The notes below the pieces were generated by a model. It made no database searches and was not told the DNA's origin. It was given only the letters and a program-made list of their open reading frames with translations. This document shows, piece by piece, positions 1 to 5,828 of a stretch of 10,702 nucleotides of DNA. Both the position numbers and the translations under genes were made by a program. Positions within the stretch are counted from its first letter, which is position 1, and each line of letters begins with the position of its first letter. This stretch comes from an uncultured Chitinophagaceae bacterium (lineage in GTDB: Bacteria > Bacteroidota > Bacteroidia > Chitinophagales > Chitinophagaceae), in the NCBI GenBank assembly GCA_937897585.1, contig CALCNY010000137.1, positions 1 through 10,702 on the forward strand. The letters run 5' to 3'.

Positions 1-943
1 TTTACGAGACGCTCCTGATGTAGGTGAAGAAACAAGAAAAGCTGTTAAAGCACTTGCAGAAGAATTGGATTATCAGCCTAATAAACTTGCATTGAGTTTA
101 TTAAAAAAACAGACCAACACTATCGGCTTAATTATACCCAATCTAGATTATGTATTAGCTACAATGGTAAAAGGAATTAATGAGGTGGCACTTGAAGCGG
201 GTTATACGGTAATGGTTTGTCAAAGCGATGAAAGCTTTGGAAGAGAAATTGTAAATACTAAAAGATTATTGGATAGCTTGGTTGATGGATTCATTATTTC
301 AGTTTCCAGTGAAACAACCATTTTTGATCACATCAAAAAAATTCAACAGAAAAAAAAGCCATTAGTACTTTTCGACAGAACCATTAATTCAATAGCTGCA
401 CCAAGAGTTAGTCTTGATAATGTTGAAGGCGGAAGAATAGCCACTCAACATCTTATCGATCAAGGTTACAAAAAAATTGCACTTCTCGCTGGTCCTGAAA
501 ATCTTAATATCAGCAATGAAAGAATGGAAGGTTATTTGCAAACTTTAAAACAAAATAAAATTAAAGTAGACAAGAACTTAATAATTCATTGCGACTTCAA
601 TCAGGAGTATGGAAAAATGGCAGCCAAGGAATTATTAACCATGAAAAACAGACCAGATGCTATTTTCACTATCAGTGATAGATTGGCAATTGGTGCTGCA
701 TTGGCAATAAAAGAAACCGGATTAAAAATGCCAAAAGATATTGGATTGGTTGGTTTTAATAATGACCCTATGACAAAATTGATGACACCAACCATCAGCA
801 GTGTTGAAATGTTTGCATTCGAAATGGGCAAAGCCACTGCAAAAATATTTCTTGAAATGATTCATAGCGAAACAGATATGTCTGAAAAAGAAATCATCTT
901 CAAACCTAAATTATTTGTGAGAGAATCTTCTAGCAGGATTTAA
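1..943 (+). CDS. LacI-family transcriptional regulator, 5' end cut off by the window edge
   Basis: The reading frame is open from base 2, giving about 313 visible residues against roughly 340 for the family, so only the N-terminal 25-30 residues (the first helices of the DNA-binding HTH) are missing. The visible start (LRDAPDVGEETRKAV, then LDYQPN) is the end of the LacI HTH plus hinge helix. It is followed by TNTIGLIIPN, the usual entry into the periplasmic-binding-protein-like effector domain. The C-terminal part has the family-typical VGFNND segment and the TPTISSVEM segment. Proteins of this type bind an operator as dimers and respond to a sugar or sugar acid. It lies 69 bp upstream of kduI, so a KdgR-like role controlling uronate catabolism is likely, but that is inferred from position. 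TTG at 65 lies inside the hinge region and is not the real start. Ends in TAA. Confidence 0.9.
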   Translation, partial: LRDAPDVGEETRKAVKALAEELDYQPNKLALSLLKKQTNTIGLIIPNLDYVLATMVKGINEVALEAGYTVMVCQSDESFGREIVNTKRLLDSLVDGFIISVSSETTIFDHIKKIQQKKKPLVLFDRTINSIAAPRVSLDNVEGGRIATQHLIDQGYKKIALLAGPENLNISNERMEGYLQTLKQNKIKVDKNLIIHCDFNQEYGKMAAKELLTMKNRPDAIFTISDRLAIGAALAIKETGLKMPKDIGLVGFNNDPMTKLMTPTISSVEMFAFEMGKATAKIFLEMIHSETDMSEKEIIFKPKLFVRESSSRI

Positions 944-961
944 TAAAATTCAAAAAGCCTG

Positions 962-977
962 CCCCGAAACCTCGGGG
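962..977 (+). other. GC-rich hairpin in the lacI-kduI gap (possible decayed terminator or mRNA processing site)
   Basis: CCCCGA-AACC-TCGGGG forms a perfect 6-bp stem with a 4-nt loop. It is preceded by AAAAAGCCTG (952-961), which would be the left flank of a longer symmetrical terminator, but the matching right flank CAGGCTTTTT is absent. TAAAAATT follows instead of a T-tract. As it stands it is a weak terminator, so read-through from the regulator into kduI is possible. Confidence 0.4.
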
Positions 978-1012
978 TAAAAATTAAAAATTTAAAAGTA
1001 AAAATTAAAACA
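978..1012 (+). repeat. Five phased A/T heptamers ending at the kduI start codon
   Basis: The 35 bases divide exactly into TAAAAAT, TAAAAAT, TTAAAAG, TAAAAAT and TAAAACA, and the kduI ATG begins at the next base. No Shine-Dalgarno sequence is present, which is normal in Bacteroidota, where A-rich leaders favour initiation. The same TTAAAAG-TAAAAAT pair stands before gmhA at 8068-8081. Confidence 0.65.
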
Positions 1013-1831
1013 ATGAAAATCATTCATGCAGTTCATCCACAGGACTTCGTTAAGTACAACACAGAACAAATTAGAGAAAGATTCCTTCTTGAAAAATTAG
1101 TTCATCATGGACAAATCAATTGCGCCTATACACATTACGACAGAATGATTGTTGGTGCTGCAAAACCAACTTCAGGCACATTAACATTAGGAACCTACGA
1201 TCAATTAAAAAGCAACTACTTTTTAGAAAGAAGAGAAATGGGTATCATCAATATTGGTGGTACAGGGCATATCACTGTAGATGGTACTGAATACACTTTA
1301 GACAAATTAGATTGTTTATATATTGGCAAAGGAAAACAAGATGTTCAGTTCTCAGGTGCTGAAGCAAAATATATTTTCTTTTCTTGTCCTGCACATGCAG
1401 AGCATCCTGTTCAATTGATGAAATCAACAGATGCTACACCAGCTGAAATGGGTGCTGCGGAAACAGCTAACCACAGAACGATAAACAAATATGTACATCC
1501 TGATGGATTGAAAAGTTGTCAGCTCATGCTTGGCGTTACCAACTTCAAAGCAGGAAGCATTTGGAATACGATGCCATCACATCTTCACGACAGAAGAATG
1601 GAAGCATATTTCTATTTTGACCTTCCAGAAAACCAGCGCATCATTCACTTCATGGGCGAGCCTCATGAAACAAGACATATGTTCTTAAACAATGAAGAAG
1701 CGATTGTATCTCCATCATGGAGCATTCATAGTGGCGTGGCTACTTCTGCTTATTCATTCATTTGGGCAATGGCAGGTGAGAACGCTTCTTTTGCTGATAT
1801 GGATGCTGTAAACATTATGAACCTAAAATAA
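1013..1831 (+). CDS. kduI: 5-dehydro-4-deoxy-D-glucuronate isomerase (4-deoxy-L-threo-5-hexosulose-uronate ketol-isomerase)
   Basis: KduI is a cytosolic zinc cupin that converts 5-keto-4-deoxyuronate into 3-deoxy-D-glycero-2,5-hexodiulosonate during breakdown of pectin and other unsaturated uronides. The 272 residues are close to the 278 of the E. coli enzyme. Conserved stretches are visible at the N-terminus (HPQDFVKYNTEQIRERFLLE) and in the first cupin half (YFLERREMGIINIGG). The metal ligands are intact: His190, His192, Glu197 and His239 correspond to His196, His198, Glu203 and His245 of E. coli with a constant offset of six. The start is ATG directly after the heptamer array. kduD follows after 9 bp, so the two are surely co-transcribed. 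The pathway match with kduD makes the call firm. Confidence 0.95.
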   Translation: MKIIHAVHPQDFVKYNTEQIRERFLLEKLVHHGQINCAYTHYDRMIVGAAKPTSGTLTLGTYDQLKSNYFLERREMGIINIGGTGHITVDGTEYTLDKLDCLYIGKGKQDVQFSGAEAKYIFFSCPAHAEHPVQLMKSTDATPAEMGAAETANHRTINKYVHPDGLKSCQLMLGVTNFKAGSIWNTMPSHLHDRRMEAYFYFDLPENQRIIHFMGEPHETRHMFLNNEEAIVSPSWSIHSGVATSAYSFIWAMAGENASFADMDAVNIMNLK

Positions 1832-1840
1832 TTTTTAAAC

Positions 1841-2602
1841 ATGATTAATTTCAGAGTTGATAATAAACTTGCAATTGTTACCGGTTGCAATAAAGGCATT
1901 GGATTGGAAATTGCCATTGCATTAGCCGAAAGTGGAGCGGATATCATAGGCGTTAGTAGCAAGATGAAAGAAACTGGTCAGGATATTGCTAACGCAGTTA
2001 CTGCATTAGGTAGAAAATTTTATGCTTACAATGCTGATTTTACCAGCAGAGAATCATTGTATACTTTTCTTACTGATGTACAAAATGACCATCCTAAAAT
2101 TGATATCTTAATTAACAACGCTGGACATATTTTACGTAATCCTGTTGCCGAGCATTCTGATGAATTTTGGGACACCATTATTGACATCAATTTGAATGCT
2201 CAATTTATCATCACCAGAGAAATTGGTAAACAAATGATTAAGAACGGTTATGGTAAAATAGTTTTCACCGCTTCTTTGTTAAGCTTTCAGGGAGGTATAA
2301 ACGTTCCAGGTTATGCAGCCAGTAAAGGCGCTATTGCTTCATTGATAAAAGCATTTGCCAATGAGTGGGCCAAATTTGGCATCACTGTAAATGGCATTGC
2401 ACCTGGCTACATTGCCACCGATAATACGGCTATGTTGAGAGCCGATAAAGACAGAAATGCTTCTATACTGTCACGCATACCCGCAGGCAGATGGGGCGAT
2501 CCTAAAGATATGGCCGGTGGATTTGTATTCCTCTCCTCACCTGCTTCTGATTATGTGAATGGAACGATTTTGACGGTGGATGGAGGATGGATGGGGAGGT
2601 AG
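1841..2602 (+). CDS. kduD: 2-dehydro-3-deoxy-D-gluconate 5-dehydrogenase (KduD), short-chain dehydrogenase
   Basis: This classical SDR enzyme uses NAD(H) to reduce the KduI product to 2-keto-3-deoxy-D-gluconate, which KdgK and KdgA would then carry into central metabolism (neither gene is in the window). Its length of 253 residues is the same as E. coli KduD. The Rossmann motif TGxxxGIG is at 14-21, NNAG at 92-95, the catalytic Ser at 145 and Tyr158-x-x-x-Lys162. The C-terminal VDGGW is typical of the FabG/KduD group. Sequence alone would leave other gluconate or sugar dehydrogenases possible, but the 9-bp spacing to kduI settles it. The gene ends in TAG and is followed within 60 bp by a strong terminator, so it is the last gene of the uronate unit. 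Confidence 0.93.
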   Translation: MINFRVDNKLAIVTGCNKGIGLEIAIALAESGADIIGVSSKMKETGQDIANAVTALGRKFYAYNADFTSRESLYTFLTDVQNDHPKIDILINNAGHILRNPVAEHSDEFWDTIIDINLNAQFIITREIGKQMIKNGYGKIVFTASLLSFQGGINVPGYAASKGAIASLIKAFANEWAKFGITVNGIAPGYIATDNTAMLRADKDRNASILSRIPAGRWGDPKDMAGGFVFLSSPASDYVNGTILTVDGGWMGR

Positions 2603-2658
2603 GAGTTTTGAGGAAAATAACAGAATTTGAAGAGGGAAAAACATTTTTTTGTGCAGTG

Positions 2659-2694
2659 CAGCCCACCGTTTAAATGGTGGGCTGTGTTGTTTTT
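2659..2694 (+). terminator. Intrinsic terminator of the kdu operon
   Basis: CAGCCCACC (2659-2667) pairs perfectly with GGTGGGCTG (2676-2684) around an 8-nt loop. The stem can be extended on the outside by G-U and A-U pairs. A T-rich tail TGTTGTTTTT (2685-2694) follows. It sits 57 bp after the kduD stop and separates the uronate block from the surface-sugar block. The 10-mer GGGAAAAACA occurs on both sides, at 2634-2643 and 2695-2704. Confidence 0.75.
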
Positions 2695-2709
2695 GGGAAA
2701 AACAACACA
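2683..2709 (+). other. Second perfect hairpin overlapping the terminator tail
   Basis: TGTGTTGTTTTT (2683-2694) pairs without a mismatch with AAAAACAACACA (2698-2709), leaving a GGG loop. Its left arm is the T-tract of the preceding terminator and shares bases 2683-2684 with that terminator's right arm, so the two structures cannot be fully formed together. Its role is unknown. Confidence 0.6.
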
Positions 2710-2820
2710 ATTAATAGTTATAAATACATCTTAATAAAGATGCTTTAATCATAGATAAACATCATGTAAAAAAAATTTTCAGAAAAAATATAGCCTAAAA
2801 TATCTGATACACTCACCATT

Positions 2821-2863
2821 AGCGTCTTTGCTCCCTTGCGAGCCTTGCGTGAAACAAAATTCT
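2821..2863. repeat. 43-bp direct repeat, copy 1
   Basis: The copy starts AGCGTCTTTGCTCCCTTGCG and ends ACAAAATTCT. It matches copy 2 at 2920-2962 at 42 of 43 positions, with an offset of 99 bp. Read on the minus strand it contains CGCAAGG and GCAAAGACGC, resembling a GC-rich element that I recall as common between genes in Bacteroidota. No transposase or terminal inverted repeats accompany it. Confidence 0.85.
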
Positions 2864-2864
2864 A

Positions 2865-2906
2865 GATAAGGGAAACTTGAAACTGGATACTAGATACTTG
2901 ATAGTA
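2865..2906. repeat. Phased heptamer array (GATACTT-like) between the two direct repeats
   Basis: Six consecutive 7-mers in strict register: GATAAGG, GAAACTT, GAAACTG, GATACTA, GATACTT, GATAGTA. All begin with GA and keep A at position 4. The array fills most of the 56-bp interval between the direct repeats. Confidence 0.7.
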
Positions 2907-2919
2907 TTTCCCAAACATC

Positions 2920-2962
2920 AGCGTCTTTGCTCCCTTGCGAGCCTTGCGTGAAACTAAATTCT
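2920..2962. repeat. 43-bp direct repeat, copy 2
   Basis: Second copy of the element at 2821-2863, in the same orientation, with one substitution (ACTAAATTCT at the end instead of ACAAAATTCT). The pair plus the intervening heptamers suggests either a local duplication or two insertions of a dispersed intergenic element. Confidence 0.85.
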
Positions 2963-3036
2963 TAAAATTTTCACTTTCTCTAACCAATAAAAATGATAGA
3001 AAGTCATTCTCACCAATAAATCCTCCCCAACTTTCA

Positions 3037-3066
3037 TTGCCCACTCATTTTTTTTATTGATATTTG
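3037..3066 (+). promoter_or_regulatory. Candidate Bacteroidota-type promoter for the dihydroorotase-like gene
   Basis: TTG at 3037-3039 is separated by 19 bp from GATATTTG at 3059-3066. The latter differs from the Bacteroidota -7 consensus TAnnTTTG only at its first base. Transcription would start about 13 bases before the ATG at 3085. The position after a strong terminator and before a long run of closely spaced genes fits, but short consensus matches in AT-rich DNA can be chance. Confidence 0.35.
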
Positions 3067-3084
3067 CCTAATCTTATAGTAATA

Positions 3085-4341
3085 ATGAAGGTTTTAATCA
3101 AACAAGCACACATTATTTGTCAGGGTTCCCCTCACAACAATTCCGTTAAAGACATTCTCATTTCAAATGGTATCATTCAACATATCGATGACAACATTGA
3201 TGTTGAGGCTGATCATGTGGTCAGTCACGACAACCTGCATGTAAGCATCGGCTGGATGGATGTTTTCGCCCATTTCTCCGATCCGGGGCATGAAGAAAGA
3301 GAATCTATTGCTTCGGGTGCCGCTGCCGCAGCCGCAGGTGGTTTCACGGATGTAATGATCATTCCAAATACCAACCCTGTGGTTTGTACAAAATCACAAG
3401 TAGAATATATCAATAGCAAATCTGCTGAATTGCCAGTTAACATTCATCCAATAGGCGCTGTTACTAAAAATGCAGAAGGTAAAGAATTAGCCGAAATGTA
3501 CGACATGCATGAATCAGGCGCAATTGCATTTTCAGACGGATTGAACAGCATACAGCAAGCCAACATCATGACCAAAGCCTTACAATATGTATTGGCCAAT
3601 GATAAAGTCATCATTCAAATTCCGGATGAGAAAACTATCTCAGCACATGGTTTAGTAAATGAAGGAATCGTCAGTACAAAAATGGGATTACCCGGCAAAC
3701 CTGCCATAGCAGAAGAGCTGATGATCATGAGAGATATTGAATTGCTAAAATACACAGGTTCTAAATTACACATAACGGGCATCTCTACACGCAAATCTGT
3801 TGAACTGATTGCCGTTGCAAAAAAAGCAGGATTACAAATCACTTGTTCCGCTACACCATACCATTCTTATTTCAGTGATGAGGATTTGGCTGGTTACGAT
3901 ACCAACTTAAAAGTAAATCCTCCTTTGAGAAATCAGGATGATAAAACTGCTATTCGTGAAGCATTAAATAACGGTACAATTGACTGTATTGCCTCTCATC
4001 ATATTCCATTGAATTGGGACGATAAAACTTGTGAGTTTGAATATGCAAAATATGGTATGACCGGACTTGAAAATGTGTTCAGCGTTTTCAACAGCATCTT
4101 CATCAATCTTGAACATTTAATCAACAACCTTACCATTCACCCCAGAAATATTTTTGGATTACCCCTGCCAAGAATTGAAGAAAATGCAGAAGCTTGTTTG
4201 ACTTTATTTCAACCGGAAGAAACCTATACTTTCGAAGCTTCTCAAATTCGTTCCAAAGCTCGCAACAATCCTTTTATTGGAAAACAACTCGAAGGAAAAG
4301 TAGTTGGCATCTTTAACAAAGGAAAATTTGTTGCCCACTAA
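3085..4341 (+). CDS. Dihydroorotase-like amidohydrolase lacking most metal ligands
   Basis: The fold is that of a class I dihydroorotase (418 residues, usual length). It keeps PNTNP at 94-98, GLPGKPAIAEE at 201-211 and VNPPLR at 277-282. The catalytic signatures are degraded. The HxH motif of strand 1 reads DVFAHFSDPG (59-68), with the first His replaced by Phe61 and the usual orotate-binding Arg by Ser. The HCED region reads IQIPDE (177-182). The HIxHxST region reads HITGIST (229-235) with Gly in place of His. The ATDHAPH region reads ASHHIPL (303-309), losing the catalytic Asp. I recall similar divergent proteins annotated as dihydroorotase across Bacteroidota. Activity is therefore doubtful; it may be a structural partner or have another role. 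ATG at 3085 is preferred to TTG at 3064 because the domain begins with MKVLIKQAHI and the candidate promoter overlaps the TTG. DUF4199 follows after 2 bp. Confidence 0.85.
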   Translation: MKVLIKQAHIICQGSPHNNSVKDILISNGIIQHIDDNIDVEADHVVSHDNLHVSIGWMDVFAHFSDPGHEERESIASGAAAAAAGGFTDVMIIPNTNPVVCTKSQVEYINSKSAELPVNIHPIGAVTKNAEGKELAEMYDMHESGAIAFSDGLNSIQQANIMTKALQYVLANDKVIIQIPDEKTISAHGLVNEGIVSTKMGLPGKPAIAEELMIMRDIELLKYTGSKLHITGISTRKSVELIAVAKKAGLQITCSATPYHSYFSDEDLAGYDTNLKVNPPLRNQDDKTAIREALNNGTIDCIASHHIPLNWDDKTCEFEYAKYGMTGLENVFSVFNSIFINLEHLINNLTIHPRNIFGLPLPRIEENAEACLTLFQPEETYTFEASQIRSKARNNPFIGKQLEGKVVGIFNKGKFVAH

Positions 4342-4343
4342 TT

Positions 4344-4835
4344 ATGCAAAACATCAGCTCCAGAAATAAAGGAATTATTGTTTCAATGGTGATGATTGCG
4401 TTGTCACTCATCTCCTATTTTTCACTGCCAGACAATCGCCAATTTCTTACCCGTTATGTAATCATGGCTGTTTTTATAGCAGGCTTATTTTGGACAATTT
4501 TTGATTACAAGAAAACTAATGAAGAAGTTGATATCAAAACTTATTTCAATGAAGGTTTTAAAAATTTTATTGTAGTCAGTTTTTTTATGGCCTTATATAC
4601 TTTCATTTTCTACAAGATATTTCCTCTTCCTTTTGAATATGAAAGTTTCATCAACAACAATAAAAAACAACTACTTGAACAAGGCAATAGAACTGCAGCA
4701 GAGATTGAAGAAAATGCCAAACAATGGAAGAATTATTTTGTACCGTTGATTTTATCAATTTATAATTTTACGTTTCTGATAATGGGGGCCTTGGTCAGCG
4801 GAATCCTTGCCTATATATATGGCAAGAAAAAATAA
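4344..4835 (+). CDS. DUF4199-like four-helix membrane protein
   Basis: The protein has 163 residues and no enzyme motif. Four hydrophobic segments are visible, at about 10-28, 36-53, 74-96 and 133-158. The stretch from about 97 to 132 is charged and polar and could form a loop or short amphipathic helix. Length, topology and wording (FDYKKTNEEVDIKTYFNEGFK-like segment after helix 2) resemble DUF4199 proteins of Bacteroidota, whose function is unknown. It begins 2 bp after the dihydroorotase-like gene and lies 36 bp before the GT2 gene, so it is part of the same transcript. By position it could assist the membrane-bound glycosyltransferase, but nothing in its sequence shows this. Confidence 0.75.
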   Translation: MQNISSRNKGIIVSMVMIALSLISYFSLPDNRQFLTRYVIMAVFIAGLFWTIFDYKKTNEEVDIKTYFNEGFKNFIVVSFFMALYTFIFYKIFPLPFEYESFINNNKKQLLEQGNRTAAEIEENAKQWKNYFVPLILSIYNFTFLIMGALVSGILAYIYGKKK

Positions 4836-4871
4836 CTTACTTTAGCGTCACAATAATTAAAGCGAATCAAC

Positions 4872-5813
4872 ATGGATGTGTCAATTATAATACCACTCTT
4901 TAATGAAGATGAATCCCTCACAGAATTATCTGCGTGGATTGAGCGTGTTGTGAATGCCCATCAATTGTCTTACGAAATCATCATGATTGATGATGGAAGT
5001 ACCGATAATTCTTGGGAAGTAATCGAAAAATTAAGAGCACAAAATCCTAATATTAAAGGCATCAAATTCCAACGCAATTATGGCAAAAGCGCCGCATTGA
5101 ATGAAGGTTTTAAAGCAGCACAAGGACAAGTCATCATCACCATGGATGCGGATATGCAAGACAGTCCGGATGAAATTCCAGAACTTAGAAAAATGATTTT
5201 GGAAGGCAATTATGATATTGTAAGTGGATGGAAAAAGAAAAGGTATGATAATGCACTTACTAAAAATCTACCAAGCAAATTATTCAATGCTGCAGCCAGA
5301 AAAATGAGTGGCATTCAATTAAATGATTTCAATTGCGGATTAAAAGCTTATAAATACAAAGTGGTTAAAAGCATTGAGGTTTATGGAGAGATGCATCGAT
5401 ATGTTCCTGTGCTGGCCAAATGGGCTGGTTTCAGAAAAGTGGGTGAAAAAGTAGTAGAGCATCGTGCCAGAAAATATGGCGTTACCAAATTTGGTTGGGA
5501 TCGTTTCATCAATGGCTTCTTAGATTTGATGTCAATATTTTTCGTTGGCAAATTCGGGAAACGTCCTATGCACTTTTTTGGTTTATGGGGAACGGTTTCG
5601 TTTATGTTTGGCTTAATGGTTTTCATTTATCTTACCATTTCAAAATTCTTTTTTGATGTAACGGGTATGACTCAACGTCCGCTGTTTTTCTTTGCCATAC
5701 TGGCGATGATAATCGGAACACAATTATTTCTTTCGGGTTTTATCGGCGAATTGATTGCACGTAACTCTCCTGAAAGAAATCATTATTTGATTGAACAAAA
5801 ACTGGGATTATAA
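4872..5813 (+). CDS. Family 2 glycosyltransferase with C-terminal membrane anchor (polyprenyl-phosphate type, DPM1/GtrB/ArnC-like)
   Basis: Residues 1-230 form a GT-A domain that uses a nucleotide-sugar. It starts MDVSIIIPLFNEDESL and has DDGSTD at 40-45 and the metal-binding DAD at 92-94 inside MDADMQD. The conserved QRNYGKSAALNEGF (67-80) and FNCGLKAY (153-160) are typical of the group that loads a sugar onto undecaprenyl or another polyprenyl phosphate at the inner face of the cytoplasmic membrane. Two hydrophobic segments follow at about 234-257 and 270-293, then a short cytosolic tail with the usual LIARNSPERNHY. The length (313) is standard. The transferred sugar cannot be read from sequence. 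The GT4 gene follows after 15 bp in the same frame. Confidence 0.9.
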   Translation: MDVSIIIPLFNEDESLTELSAWIERVVNAHQLSYEIIMIDDGSTDNSWEVIEKLRAQNPNIKGIKFQRNYGKSAALNEGFKAAQGQVIITMDADMQDSPDEIPELRKMILEGNYDIVSGWKKKRYDNALTKNLPSKLFNAAARKMSGIQLNDFNCGLKAYKYKVVKSIEVYGEMHRYVPVLAKWAGFRKVGEKVVEHRARKYGVTKFGWDRFINGFLDLMSIFFVGKFGKRPMHFFGLWGTVSFMFGLMVFIYLTISKFFFDVTGMTQRPLFFFAILAMIIGTQLFLSGFIGELIARNSPERNHYLIEQKLGL

Positions 5814-5828
5814 AACTACATCCTGCAA

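Larger units (their letters stand above)
2710..3036. other. Gene-free spacer between the kdu operon and the dihydroorotase-like gene
   Basis: I find no credible gene here on either strand. After the two hairpins there is an AT-rich stretch with a small perfect hairpin, CATCTT-AATA-AAGATG, at 2727-2742. Then come the two 43-bp direct repeats and the heptamer array listed separately, and an AT-rich approach to the next gene. The only longer open frame (minus strand, 2862-3044) merely translates the repeats. Confidence 0.7.

Noticed and set aside
65..67. TTG at 65 as the start of the LacI-family gene
   Set aside because: The frame continues upstream to the window edge with a recognisable HTH tail, so the gene is truncated rather than starting here.
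2821..2962. CRISPR-like arrangement (repeat, spacer, repeat)
   Set aside because: Only two copies, a 56-bp interval that is itself a heptamer array, and no cas genes nearby.
2862..3044. 60-codon open frame on the minus strand
   Set aside because: It translates the direct repeat and heptamers, lacks domain features and has no plausible leader; it is a by-product of intergenic repeats.
2603..3084. Mobile element remnant
   Set aside because: No transposase fragment, terminal inverted repeats or clear target-site duplication; the short direct repeats alone do not show this.
3037..3084. Riboswitch or attenuator ahead of the dihydroorotase-like gene
   Set aside because: The predicted leader is only about 13 nt and no structured element is visible.
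4807..4845. Promoter before the GT2 gene (TTG ... TACTTTAG)
   Set aside because: The spacing between the two boxes is about 28 bp, too long for the Bacteroidota consensus, and the -7 box has a mismatch.
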